From: Melieria omissa
Taxonomy: Eukaryota > Arthropoda > Insecta > Diptera > Ulidiidae
Assembly: GCA_963971225.1 (NCBI GenBank)
Contig: OZ020267.1
Coordinates: 8,831,574-8,895,573, forward strand
Reading direction: 5' to 3'
Length of the DNA: 64,000 nt
Positions 1 to 12,428 of this stretch are shown piece by piece; position 1 is the first letter of the stretch; every line of letters starts with the position of its first letter. Under the pieces are notes generated by a model. The model worked only from the letters and a program-made list of their open reading frames with translations. It was not told where the DNA came from and made no database searches. Position numbers and translations under genes: made by a program.

Positions 1-404
1 TGTGTTCATATCCAGAAACAATTTTCAGCGTTCTATCTTCAACCGTTTTCTCAAAAAAAATTCCTAAAAAAAATGCACTTTTTCGGATCCACAAGGTGAG
101 AACCTGCCTTAAAGTAAGTGAGCGGATAATACTCCGAAATGAAAGAATTTTCATTTATCACAAAAATTTATCGATAAATTGCTAATTTACCTGCTCGAGT
201 TAGTAACAGCTGACGCAGTTCTTGTTTTTGTTTTTGCACTTGGTGTGATTATTGCTTGTTCTTATCAGCGAGTAAACGTTGCATTTGTTTGCGGCAGTAA
301 AGTTGTGGTTGATATGAACCAGCTACCCAAAAGTGAGTTAGGGGTCATACAAACTAATTGAAACAAGTAACTTGTAAATTTTTCTCAACTTCCACTCTGA
401 AGTC
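1..404. other. Intergenic / 5' flank of the omega-amidase gene
   Basis: AT-rich sequence before the first recognisable gene. I see no coding similarity. A short open frame at 179-361 has no recognisable content and is probably chance. The 5' UTR and promoter of the downstream amidase gene must lie here, but I cannot place a start site. Confidence 0.5.
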
Positions 405-1362
405 ATGCGCGTGGCGCTGTTACAATTGAAGGTGGGCAAGGACAAGGCGGCTAATGTGCAGAATGCCGTATCGAAAATCGAGCAGGCGGTCAGTGAGCAC
501 AAGCCGCGGCTGGTGGCGCTGCCGGAATGTTTCAACAGTCCCTACGGTACAAAGTATTTTCGCGAATATGCGGAGGTCGTACCGGACGGTTACACATCAC
601 AGCAGCTGGCGGCGCAGGCCAAGAAGCACGGCATCTACATTGTGGGCGGCACCATACCCGAACTGGCGGACAACGACCTCATCTATAACACTTGCACCGT
701 GTGGGATCCCACTGGAGCATTGATAGCACGGCACCGTAAGATGCATCTCTTTGATATTGACGTGAAGGACGGCATACGGTTCAAGGAGTCGGAAACGTTG
801 ACAGGTGGCAATGAGTTTACCATTGTGGAAGTGGACGGCCACAAGGTGGGCATTGGCATTTGCTATGACATACGCTTTGAGGAGATGGCGCGTGTTTACC
901 GAAATGAGGGTATGTGCTCACAATTTGCATATAGTGTCTGTAACAAAACATGGGCATGGCTTTTATGTAGGTTGCGAGATGTTAATCTATCCGGGCGCGT
1001 TCAATATGACTACTGGACCTTTGCACTGGGAACTGTTGCAGCGTTCACGTGCCAATGACAACCAGCTGTATGTGGTCACCGTGTCGCCGGCACGCGACGA
1101 GTCGGCTGAATATGTGGCCTACGGGCACTCAATGGTGATTGATCCTTGGGCCAAAATTTTGAAGAGCGGTAAGGAATATGAGGAAATAGTAATTGCCGAT
1201 ATCGGTGAGTGGAGCTGTACACTTACCAAAGTGTATCGTCTTGTTAAAAATTTGTTGATTCTTATAGATTACTCAGTAGTGGAGCAAGTGCGCCAGCAAA
1301 TACCCACCTCACTTCAGCGTCGGCTGGACTTGTATGGCACCGCGAAAAAAACAAAGTGTTAA
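405..1362 (+). CDS. NIT2: Omega-amidase / NIT2-type nitrilase
   Basis: Carbon-nitrogen hydrolase of the nitrilase superfamily. The NIT2 branch hydrolyses alpha-ketoglutaramate and alpha-ketosuccinamate in the cytosol and mitochondria. Exons are 405-909, 971-1204 and 1268-1362, giving 277 residues, the usual NIT2 length. The start at MRVALLQLKVG matches the family start of the first beta strand. The catalytic triad is visible: Glu41 in LPECFNSPYG, Lys112 in HRKMHLFDID and Cys153 in GIGICYDIRF. Further conserved blocks are YPGAFNMTTGPLHWELLQRS and the C-terminal RQQIP. Both introns are short with GT-AG ends and phases that restore the frame. An AATAAA lies about 140 nt after the stop, near 1503. 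In Drosophila the likely orthologue is CG8132 (from memory). All key residues are present, so it should be active. Confidence 0.93.
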
Positions 1363-1615
1363 TCTGTCTTTCGGAAGCGTTAAAAATATTTTATTTTTCT
1401 AATACACATACTTGTATATTGCATTTAAGTAGTGCAAAGTTGTTATTGCGATAAACATTTATATGGCCCGAAATATATAATAGTCGACGAATTATAATAT
1501 TTCAATAAACACTCACTAATTACAGCACATACATTCAAATGGTCATATCGTAGACGAAACATTTCCCACTAAACTTAGAATATGAGGCGGCACTTTGGCC
1601 ACTCCGGCCCACAGC

Positions 1616-3053
1616 CTAAACAGTCTCTGTAGATTTGTCCACACCAGCGCTGGCCGATACACTGCCATAGGGTCGTTGGGCTTGGCCGAAAAGAGCTCGT
1701 ATGGCCTCGTCGGTGGCCATTAGCGGCTGACTAACAAACTGCAATGCCTGGAATAAGATTAGTCATGTAACTAGAGGCAGGATCAGCTTAGTTACTAAGC
1801 ACTCACCTGCACTGCATACTTTTCGGCTTCGCACAGGGGATTTGTGCTCGCACTCGATATATTCAGATTGGCTTCTGGTATGCCGACGCCTGCGTGCAAA
1901 ACCATTTGTTGCAGAATATTTAAATTTTCCGCACTTAGACTGACCACGTCGGTGGAGGGCAAATTCAGATAGCGTATCTTGGCAACAAACTTCAAATTTT
2001 TCAACGCTTCCAGCTGCATTTCGCGTATTTGGTGCATAGCGTGCAGTACCTGCTTGGTGGACTCGGTGAGCATTTGGTTTTTCTGTGTGAGATCTGCCTT
2101 CCAGCGGGCCAGTTCTTCGACCATAACGCTGCTGGCGAGAAACTTGGAGCGCCACACCTCACACTGGCCGGCGAGGAATTCGATTTGCTCCTGCAAAAAT
2201 TAAAAGTCATAGACATAAAGACATAAAGGCCAATAAGCGAGAGATTTACAGTATGCGTTGTTAGATTGTTTGCAGTATCCAGCAAAGCTCGCGCTAACTG
2301 CAGTTTGTCCTCGGTCAGCACATTTACGTGTGTTTGTAAATCTTCGCCAACAGACGCCACCAGCAGATTCTTCAGTTCCGAGTTGACTTGCGTTTGGAAC
2401 TTGAATTGGCCCTGGAAGTAGTCCCGCTCTTCCTGGGTCTTCTTCAGTTCGTCTCGTAGTTGCTGCAGCTCTTCATCGTTGGCAGCATTCCTTTCCGCCT
2501 GTTGCTTAGTGTCTTCTTCATCCTTCAGTTCTTGCGTACGCATAGTGGACATCTGATTGACCAGTACGCCAATGTCCAAATTATTCTTGTTTACTTTGTG
2601 CGACAGCGGTGTATTGCTGCCACTGTTGGAACGTGGCACAATAGAGTTCACCGCGCCCGGATATGGCTCGTACGGTATGAATTTGGGTGGCTTCGTTTTC
2701 TTGTGTTCCGGCAGCGTTGTGGAAGGCGTCACCAGACGAGGCGTCATCTGCACCAATTCCCCCTTGGGTATGACGGGCGCCAGACTGCGCGTCACGGCTT
2801 CTGGCCGTCGATAAAGCGTATGCAGTCCGGGCAGTGGCAGCGAGTTGTTCACCGTAGAGCCCGCAATGCTGCCGCTAGATGAGGTTTTCCTATGTACGTT
2901 TTCTTGTATGGTAGCACTGTCCTTACGCCGCAACAGCGGTCTTTCCTTTTCGGTAGTAGTTTTTGTTTTCTGCTCCACTTTACTGGCAACCACTTCCTCC
3001 ATGCCATCGCCACTGGTGCGTCCCTTCTCCAAGTCGAATATTATCGATTCCAT
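1616..3053 (-). CDS. BLZF1: Golgin-45 (BLZF1-like) Golgi coiled-coil protein
   Basis: Golgin-45 is a Golgi matrix protein that binds Rab2 and the GRASP55 PDZ region and supports stacking and secretion. Exons on the minus strand are 3053-2250, 2190-1807 and 1747-1616, giving 439 residues. The N-terminal 180 residues are low-complexity and basic/Ser-rich. A coiled coil runs from about 190 to 330. Two blocks are diagnostic for the family: ELKNLLVASVGEDLQ before the first intron and CEVWRSKFLASSVMVEEL after it. The last exon is short and ends in STETV, which looks like a class I PDZ ligand and would fit a GRASP interaction; that part is inference. The gene is convergent with the amidase gene, and its likely poly(A) signal (TTTATT on the plus strand near 1391) lies inside the amidase 3' flank. 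Confidence 0.9.
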
Positions 3054-3381
3054 CTTTGGACTTTACTAGGCTTTTGGTTAACACTAAACAATAAAAGCGG
3101 AAAGACTTCAAAGATGCTAAGCAATATTAAATGAGTATTGTATTATAAATGGAAGTAGAAAGTTGTAGCCAACAAAACACTTTTGACAGAGACACGGTGA
3201 AATTTTTATAAACAAAAGAAAATGTCAAAAACAGCCGCGATCAGGGTTGCTTTTGACGGCTTCAAAGGGGACAAATTATGAACAATAGGAAAGGCATTTT
3301 GCGCTAAATATACTATTTACTTTTTAAAAGAAGATAAACAGTTAACAAGATGTATATTATATTCATTTAGGGCACATCTAA
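3054..3381. other. Golgin-45 upstream spacer
   Basis: AT-rich sequence between the golgin-45 start codon and the first inverted-repeat element. It should hold the golgin-45 5' UTR and promoter. I recognise no motif in it. Confidence 0.4.
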
Positions 3382-3653
3382 GGTTTCCGTGGCGTCGCCA
3401 TTTGATGATGTTCTTAGATAGACTGGCCGAAAATAAGTCGAAAATGTTAAATAAAATTTGTCGATATCTCGCTTCGTTTTCGAGATATCGAGGTTCAAAG
3501 TTAAATTCGCAACGAATATGAATTCAATGTATACAACTGTAGATTTACCGTTATATGCAATCTTATGCGAACGATACACAGAATTATGAAGGTTTTTTTT
3601 TATTTTCGGCCAATTTATCTAAAAACATCATCAAATCGCGGCGCCACGGAAAC
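3382..3653. mobile_element. Foldback-type MITE, copy 1
   Basis: The ends are GGTTTCCGTGGCGTCGCC on the left and the inverted GGCGCCACGGAAACC on the right. Inside them are long imperfect inverted arms (TTTGATGATGTTCTTAGATAG against its complement near 3620-3635) around a core with the palindromic CGATATCTCGCTTCGTTTTCGAGATATCG. A second copy lies at 47309-47612 with the same core and the same right end. No coding capacity was seen. The superfamily is not certain because no clear target duplication could be fixed. Confidence 0.75.
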
Positions 3654-3759
3654 CGTAGAATTCCCTCATTTAGTGTTAAAATATTAATGTGAGAAGCTTC
3701 TAGCATAAACAATTAAATTGTTTTATTTTAAGCCAGGGTTTGTGAGTGTTCATACCAAC

Positions 3760-4237
3760 TTAACCCTTTCGCTACAGATTTTTACTGGGGAAAGTTAAAT
3801 TTTAAAATTTTTCGCTTTAGGCTTCTATATTAGCAATATTCCATAAAAAAAATTTTAATTTTTATACTCGGACTCTGTATTTTAGAGTGTTTTCCTATGA
3901 GAGCAACCACATCGTTGTTGCTGTAATAATTACTTAAACACACAACTTTTTACGCATAACAACAATTTAAATATTTCTTCTTTTACTTCAGTCAAATTAA
4001 AAAGTTCTTTAATGTTTTCTGCTTTTTCTTCCTTTACTATGTCAAGATCTACCATTAAAAAAACGTGTATACTTCTCTTCTTTAAACTTTAATATTCTGT
4101 TTATTAATTTCATATTTTTGCTAAAACTTCAAACTATTCTAAGGACCAACAAAATATGTATTCTTGAAACCACAGAGGGTTCAGACGTTCACAAAGTAGC
4201 ATGTTGCCATATGCCAACACAATAGCGAAAGGGTTAA
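3760..4237. mobile_element. TTAA-flanked MITE, family A copy 1 (piggyBac-like ends)
   Basis: The element lies between TTAA at 3760-3763 and TTAA at 4234-4237. It begins CCCTTTCGCTA and ends with the inverted TAGCGAAAGGG. A TTAA target duplication with CCC/GGG ends is the piggyBac pattern. The interior (about 470 bp) has no transposase. The same family occurs in the opposite orientation at 57537-57992, sharing the terminal block and the region near CTCTGTATTTTAGAGTGTTT. Confidence 0.8.
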
Positions 4238-4373
4238 CTGCCGATAATAAAAGCTTTCAGTTAGCCTTTTCTTCAGTAATAACTCTATAATGCACTCTAG
4301 TTTCATTAAGCAACCATTCTCCTTTTGCAAAATTATATATGCAAAATATTTAGTTGACTGGACCGATTTCCTT

Positions 4374-5153
4374 ATGGCCAAACTCCATAAAGCGCGTTTC
4401 AGGCGTATCGTGGTTTTTGGCGTTTATCGTGTTTCGAGAAAAAGTTGAATCAGTGTATTTGTATGAAGCAAACTCCATGACTACGCCCGAAACGCGGCAA
4501 AAGTTGAACTATTTTCAACTTTCTCTCGCGTTTCTCGCTAAACGACGTCAAACAGCTGACAGAGCTCCTAAAGATGTCATACATTATGTGGTTAAATGGT
4601 AATGCCGATAACAAACTTGTGTTATCGCAAAAGTCGGATGCATTTATTTAACACAAAAGCTATTAAATACATTTACGAAACATTTGAAATTCAATATTTT
4701 AACATAAAATGTGGAGAAATTCCTAAAAATTAGCATAATTCTTTGACAGACGAAACTTAGTCTTCGCTCTATTGGAAATTCGATAGCTTATTCGTTGTCG
4801 ATCGAATTTTGCTCATCCCTGTGAAATAAATTGCTAGAAATTGAATTCAACTGAATCTTTTTTTTATTTTTGCAATCTTCGATATGCATTTAATGTGTTT
4901 AAAATGAAATCAGTAAATTCTATAAAGTCTGTAACGTCGTATAGCAATTTCATTTCATTGTTTTTCACAATTCACAACGAAATCAATCAGCAGTTTGCCA
5001 ATTAAAAACTAGCATCAACTGACGTAAGAAGAAGAAGCTGACGCGTGAAACGCGCTTTATGGAGTTTGACCATTTGCAACGCGAATAACGAGAGAAACGC
5101 CATAACACGACAAACCCCGAACGCCTGAAACGCGCTTTATGGAGTTTGGCCAT
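4374..5153. repeat. 33-bp perfect inverted repeats bounding 780 bp
   Basis: Positions 4374-4406 and 5121-5153 are exact reverse complements over 33 nt; the left copy starts ATGGCCAAACTCCATAAAGC. Degenerate extra copies of the same motif lie just inside (about 4470-4500 and 5045-5075). This looks like the ends of a non-autonomous inverted-repeat transposon or a foldback element. It is about 310 bp upstream of the BBIP1-like start codon, so it may lie within that gene's promoter. No coding sequence was seen inside. Confidence 0.7.
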
Positions 5154-5464
5154 TACAGAGGCACAAAATCGAAGTGTGATATTGGCATCACTGTGTACTT
5201 TCGAATGACCCAAAACGAACAAAGCAAAAGGCAAAAGCCAAGTGATTTCGGTGATTAATATTTTCCAATCGGAAAATTTAAAGAAAAAATTCAGAAAACT
5301 GCACTGTGCACCGGCGCTGCGGTAATTTGTCAAACGTAAACAACAACAACAGACCAGCAAAGCATAGCTTTTGGAATTTTTAAAGAAGCGCTTGAAACAG
5401 GCGCCGCGTCATCGTCCTCCATACGCACTACGGATGGTAGCAGCTGGTACTCCGGTGGTGTATT

Positions 5465-5695
5465 ATGTCGTCTGAAGAAATCAATACCACCGCGGAGAAA
5501 ATCGAACTGATCGAGCCTACGACCGGAAAACTGTTTTTTGAACACAAAACCGAGTTGGTATTCTGCAAGCCGCACCTGATTCCGCTCAAGTCGCAGGCGC
5601 TGGAGCGCTTGGAGGAAATGCAACGCGAAACAGCGCGTCAGCTGCAAGAGAAACGTCAACGCAACGCAGCCCATGGTGGGCGAAACGCCGTCTAA
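5465..5695 (+). CDS. BBIP1: BBIP1 / BBS18-like small BBSome subunit
   Basis: A 76-residue single-exon protein. The central block LFFEHKTELVFCKPHLIPLK followed by a leucine/glutamate helix (ALERLEEMQRE) matches the signature of BBIP1 (BBIP10/BBS18), the smallest BBSome subunit: an aromatic pair, a CKPxLxPLKS core and an LExLExM helix. The BBSome moves membrane receptors in cilia, and BBIP1 also affects microtubule stability. Vertebrate BBIP1 is about 70-90 residues, so the length fits. The stop codon is only 131 nt before the LMBRD2 start on the same strand, so the two may share one transcript. The first in-frame ATG was taken as the start. Identification rests on motif recognition, without a search. 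Confidence 0.82.
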   Translation: MSSEEINTTAEKIELIEPTTGKLFFEHKTELVFCKPHLIPLKSQALERLEEMQRETARQLQEKRQRNAAHGGRNAV

Positions 5696-5826
5696 GTAGC
5701 GGCCCGCATCACTTAACCACACTCACCCTCTCGAAACCACTTATACACGTTTTGTAGTATTATTAGATAGCACGCTGCACCAGCACCTTTACTTAAGTAC
5801 CCAGCTAAACATCGGACAGCAGTAAT

Positions 5827-8169
5827 ATGGCCTATTTGCTGACGTTTGCGGCCTTTGCCGCGCTCTTCCTCGCCGGCATTTCGCTTTATCGATATGGAAA
5901 TGTTCAGCATCAGCACATTATTGTCACACTGTCAGTGTTGATGGCGTGGTGCTTTTCGTTTCTTATCGTTTTCACCATTCCGCTGGATGTGACCAATGTA
6001 AGATCTGTAATTGATCTTGACTACGCCTAATATAATTGTGGGCTATGTTATATGTATTTGCAGACCCTGTATCGACAATGCTTGCAGGAGCACAACGATA
6101 TCTCGGTGCCGGTAACCGACAATGCTGGCGACGTCAACCTCACGTATGTAAAACCACTGCAAAGCACGGAGTGCCAAGCTCCCTGGGGAATGATACCCGA
6201 CTCGGTGTTCCCTAATCTGTGGCGCATAATTTACTGGACTTCACAATTCCTCACGTGGTTGATAATGCCGCTGATGCAGTCCTACTTAAAGGCAGGCGAT
6301 TTCACCATCAAGGGCAAGCTGAAGTCGGCGCTGATCGAAAATGCAATATACTATGGCTCCTACTTGTTCATTTGTGGCGTACTACTGATATATATCGCGG
6401 CTAAGGGTGTGTCATTGGATTGGCAAAAGTTGAAGGCCATCGCCTCGTCAGCATCCAACACCTGGGGTTTATTTCTGTTGGTTCTGCTATTGGGTAAACA
6501 GCAACCAGTCATATGATGTAGCCAACTATGAACACAATTTGATATTTTATAGGCTACGCGCTGGTCGAAGTGCCACGTTCGCTGTGGAACAATGCCAAAC
6601 CCGGATTCACGCTGCAGTATGCTTACTTTAAGGCCGCCAAACTGAGCTCGGACAAAGCCGAGGCCGAAGAGAATGTGGACGACGTATTGGAGTCGTTGCA
6701 GGGCATTAGTCGCGCCGTGCCCAACAATCACGAGTTGCGGCCGTGCGTGGAAACCATACTGCGCAAGGTACCAACCGAGTTGCAGGAGCGCGCCAATCGC
6801 AACTACACGCGCGGCGGTGGTAACGGCGGCACCTCTACCATAGTGCCCTCCGAAAAGGCGCTGGTGCGCATACACAAGCAGGTGATCAAATCGCTGCAGA
6901 CAATGCAGCGCACTGAGGCGCTGTGGAGCGTGCAGGTGGAGACGGTGCTGCATCTGGAAGATGTGGCGCGCAATATCCATTCGGCCGAGCATCGCTTCAA
7001 AGCTGAGTTTCCGCCACAGCGCTCGCGACTGGCACGCACACTCTACAGCCCCGTACTGCATTGGTACTGGGAGTGCATGCTAAAGTCGCCGTTCCTTAAA
7101 GTGCTGTGCATCTGCGCTGCCACCATGTCATTCATGGTGGTGTGGAGTGAACTGACGTTCTTCAATCGACGACCTGTGCTTTCCATTTTTGCCAATGTGA
7201 TAATCGTGGCAAAGGTCAGCTATGATTTCTTCACCATCGAGGTGTTTTCCATGATTGTGCTGTGCTACCTCTTCTACTGTACCTACTCGACCATACTGCG
7301 CATACGTTTCCTCAACTTGTACTATCTGGCGCCGCATCACCAGACCAACGAGCACAGCCTGATATTCAGCGGTATGCTGCTGTGTCGCCTGACACCGCCC
7401 ATGTGTTTGAATTTTCTTGGCCTCATACACATGGACTCGCATATTATTAAAGAGGTGAGGAATGAAATTTGTATGCAATTTGCAGCAATTGTATTATTGA
7501 ATTCTCGTTTTTCAGCGCATTCTGGAGACGCATTACACGCAAATAATGGGCCATATGGACGTCATTGGAATCATCTCGAATGGTTTTAACATTTACTTTC
7601 CCATGTGCATGCTGGCCTTCTGCTTGGCCACCTGGTTCAGTCTGGGCAGCCGGGCACTGAATGCCATGGGCTTCCAACAATTCCTGCAGAACGAAACTAT
7701 AGTCACCGAATTGGTGCAGGAGGGCAAAGATCTCATAGCGCGCGAGAAGCGACGTCGACAACGTGCCGAAGAGGCGCTGTCAAGGCGGCGCGAGTTCTCG
7801 CGCACTGATGCCATGACCACCAATGAGTACATTGCCAAGTATCGGAATTTAGGTGGCACTGGCAGCACACTACCGCCCGGGACCGCGGGACAGCCGCGAA
7901 CGCCTACAGATGGGCTGCTGCGCGATGGCGATAACTTCGACTATGCCACTGTGACATCGTCGGCAAACACGCGTGTCCCAACATTTGGAGTGCCGCGCAG
8001 TCTGTCCGACGAGATAAACGAGCGCTTTGGCGTCAGCACGCAGGTGCAGATTGGCTTCAAAGGCACACCCGGTGGCGATCCGCTCAGTGGCCATTTCGAC
8101 GACTACGATGAGGATGGCACGGAGCGACGTGTAGGACCGCCACCGCGAGGATTATTCGATGATGTTTAA
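5827..8169 (+). CDS. LMBRD2: LMBR1 domain-containing protein 2 (LMBRD2)
   Basis: Multi-pass membrane protein of the LMBR1/LIMR family; mammalian LMBRD2 has been linked to G-protein-coupled receptor signalling. Exons are 5827-5997, 6064-6493, 6553-7454 and 7516-8169, giving 718 residues (human about 695). Membrane segments include two near the N-terminus, others around residues 110-190, and a C-terminal group spanning exons 3-4. A long cytosolic coiled region lies between them (about 200-400). The family block ending exon 3 and starting exon 4 (GLIHMDSHIIKE, then RILETHYTQIMGHM) is clear. The C-terminal 150 residues are charged and disordered. Drosophila CG8135 is the likely orthologue (from memory). 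Transcription may begin upstream of the BBIP1-like frame. Confidence 0.92.
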
Positions 8170-9574
8170 GTGATTTTGTATCGATTGTTGGCCACTGTGC
8201 AATTGCGTCGATGACACATTTTTTGTTTTTTGTTTTAAATGGCATTAGTACTGATGAGGTACACGAATTAATGATGGTACAAGTAGAAGCAGTTGATTTA
8301 CGTTTAGCATTATGTGGCCTACTGCCCTTGACATGGCCTTTAGTTTTGGATCAGCTATTTGGGCATCAAACCTTGAGCGCGTATTTACCTACGTAATTGT
8401 TTAGTTAGAACTTTGTTTGATTTTTTGATAATGCGCCTAGATGCAATAATTATCTACTACTTATTTGAAAGCATCCATACTAGTCTGTAATTTCTTATGG
8501 CTATGTATATTGGTGTGGCCCAGCCTGTTTATAGTGAAAGACGGCAATGCTGCATTGCATTGCGCCTATTGGGAACTGATTGCAGCTCGATAAATATCCA
8601 ATGACTTGTCAAGAAATACTACTGAAACTCGCAGTATGGAATGTACACAAACTAGTAAGATTGTTTTAAGTCGCAAGCAACTTTAAGTTCTCTACTCAAT
8701 TTGCAATTTATAATCTCTCTAAATGTAACCTGTGCGATTAATTGGTAGTGATTAATCTGTAGACAAACGAATATTTTTTTAATCGATAAGGAATGTTCAA
8801 TTCAATTCTTTAAACTTAAAAAAATTATGCTTAACCATTGTTAAAATTTTGTAGTGAAATTTTGTCCATTTTATGTTTATTTAGTCCAACCATAAAATTA
8901 ATTATTAGTTTCATTTTCGCCTTGTTATTATTTAAATAATCGAGTCAGTAAATAGTTAAGTGAAAATTTAAATATTGATCATAAATTAAAAACTATGTTA
9001 TTTTTAGTGACCCAAGACATTAGTTAACTATTTTATTGATTACCTACTTGCCAACTTTCGGTCAGTCATTGAGTATTGGTGCAATGTTTAAATTACCTTT
9101 ATCGATTAATCGCGCAGCTCATTGTTTCAAGTATTTTTTTTTTTTAAAATAAATTTTGTCAATTAAATGTATTTTAACTTTGTGTGTAGTTTTCTTTTTT
9201 ATATGTAATTGAAACTACTCAATAAAGTTTGTCGACAAGCGACGGCGCAAACTGAAAGCAAGTAGTAGCCGGAAGGCAAAATGAAAAGGGCAATTTATAA
9301 TTTTGGAAATTTGGTCCAGAAGTAGTTCCATTTATTTTCGATATTCGATATTCATAGAGAAATCGTTCAAAAAAGATGACATGTAAAATAAAGTCTACTA
9401 AAAAGCGTGCGTACGCGCAGAGAGGAAGCATAAAAGGGGGTAGTAAAAATAATTACATTCGAAATTTGTAGTTGGTGTACCACACAAAAACGCAGCTTTA
9501 AAATTTAGCAAAAGTGAATGTTGTATTTTTGCTAATACCATCATTCCAATCCGTGTAATGGCTGGTAGCTGCGA
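8170..9574. other. LMBRD2 3' UTR and spacer to beta-tubulin
   Basis: AT-rich sequence between two convergent genes. A plausible LMBRD2 poly(A) signal (AATAAA) lies near 9149. TTTATT near 9330 could serve the minus-strand tubulin. I see no other gene. Confidence 0.5.
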
Positions 9575-11962
<2,388 letters not shown>

Positions 11963-12139
11963 TTAACCCTTTCGACCCTGAATTTTACCTTGTGTCTCGA
12001 TATTACTTTTTGGTATTTAAATCATAAAACACTTCTTTGAGAGAAGTGTGCACACGACATTTGAAGTCGCCACGCCTCTTTGTTAGAGTTCTAGAGTTCG
12101 TTTAGTTTTAGCTTAAAACGGTTTAAATAAATTTTGTAT

Positions 12140-12363
12140 TGTAGTGTATTGGTGGAGGTGGTGCCATGGTGAATGCAACCCTGTTGTGGTTGGGCTTGTC
12201 AAGCAGTGTGGCAACTCGGGCTTGCAGCTAAGTTCATGCTGGTCCTTTACTTTTTACTTTTACTTGTGACGCCATTGTTAGAACACGCAAATAAAGTTTG
12301 TCTTAAAAGTTTACACAGTTGTTTATATCAAAAGGACTTAAATCCATCCCAGTGCTCATTACA
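12140..12363 (+). repeat. 5' LTR
   Basis: 224 bp, starting TGTAGTGTATTGGTGG and ending CTCATTACA. It contains AATAAA near 12290, a likely poly(A) signal. It appears identical to the 3' LTR. Confidence 0.93.
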
Positions 12364-12365
12364 AC

Positions 12366-12384
12366 GTCAAGTGTGGGGTTCGAG
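12366..12384 (+). promoter_or_regulatory. Putative primer-binding site (tRNA-Leu, offset)
   Basis: The sequence GTCAAGTGTGGGGTTCGAG follows the 5' LTR by two bases. It does not begin with TGG. It resembles the complement of an internal stretch of tRNA-Leu starting about five bases in from the CCA end, an arrangement I recall for mdg3 and micropia. The match is from memory. Confidence 0.45.
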
Positions 12385-12428
12385 CAGGAATTTTTTTTCT
12401 ATCTAAGTTCTAAAGTTATTGTGGTTCA

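Noticed and set aside
179..361. 60-codon frame upstream of the amidase
   Set aside because: No recognisable content and no splice link to the gene.
5373..5504. Another plus-strand frame (SSWYSGGVLCRLKK) overlapping the BBIP1 start
   Set aside because: No ATG and no splice evidence. It probably reflects base composition of the leader.
5330..5722. Minus-strand frame of 130 codons over BBIP1
   Set aside because: Antisense shadow of the BBIP1-like frame and its leader. No recognisable content.
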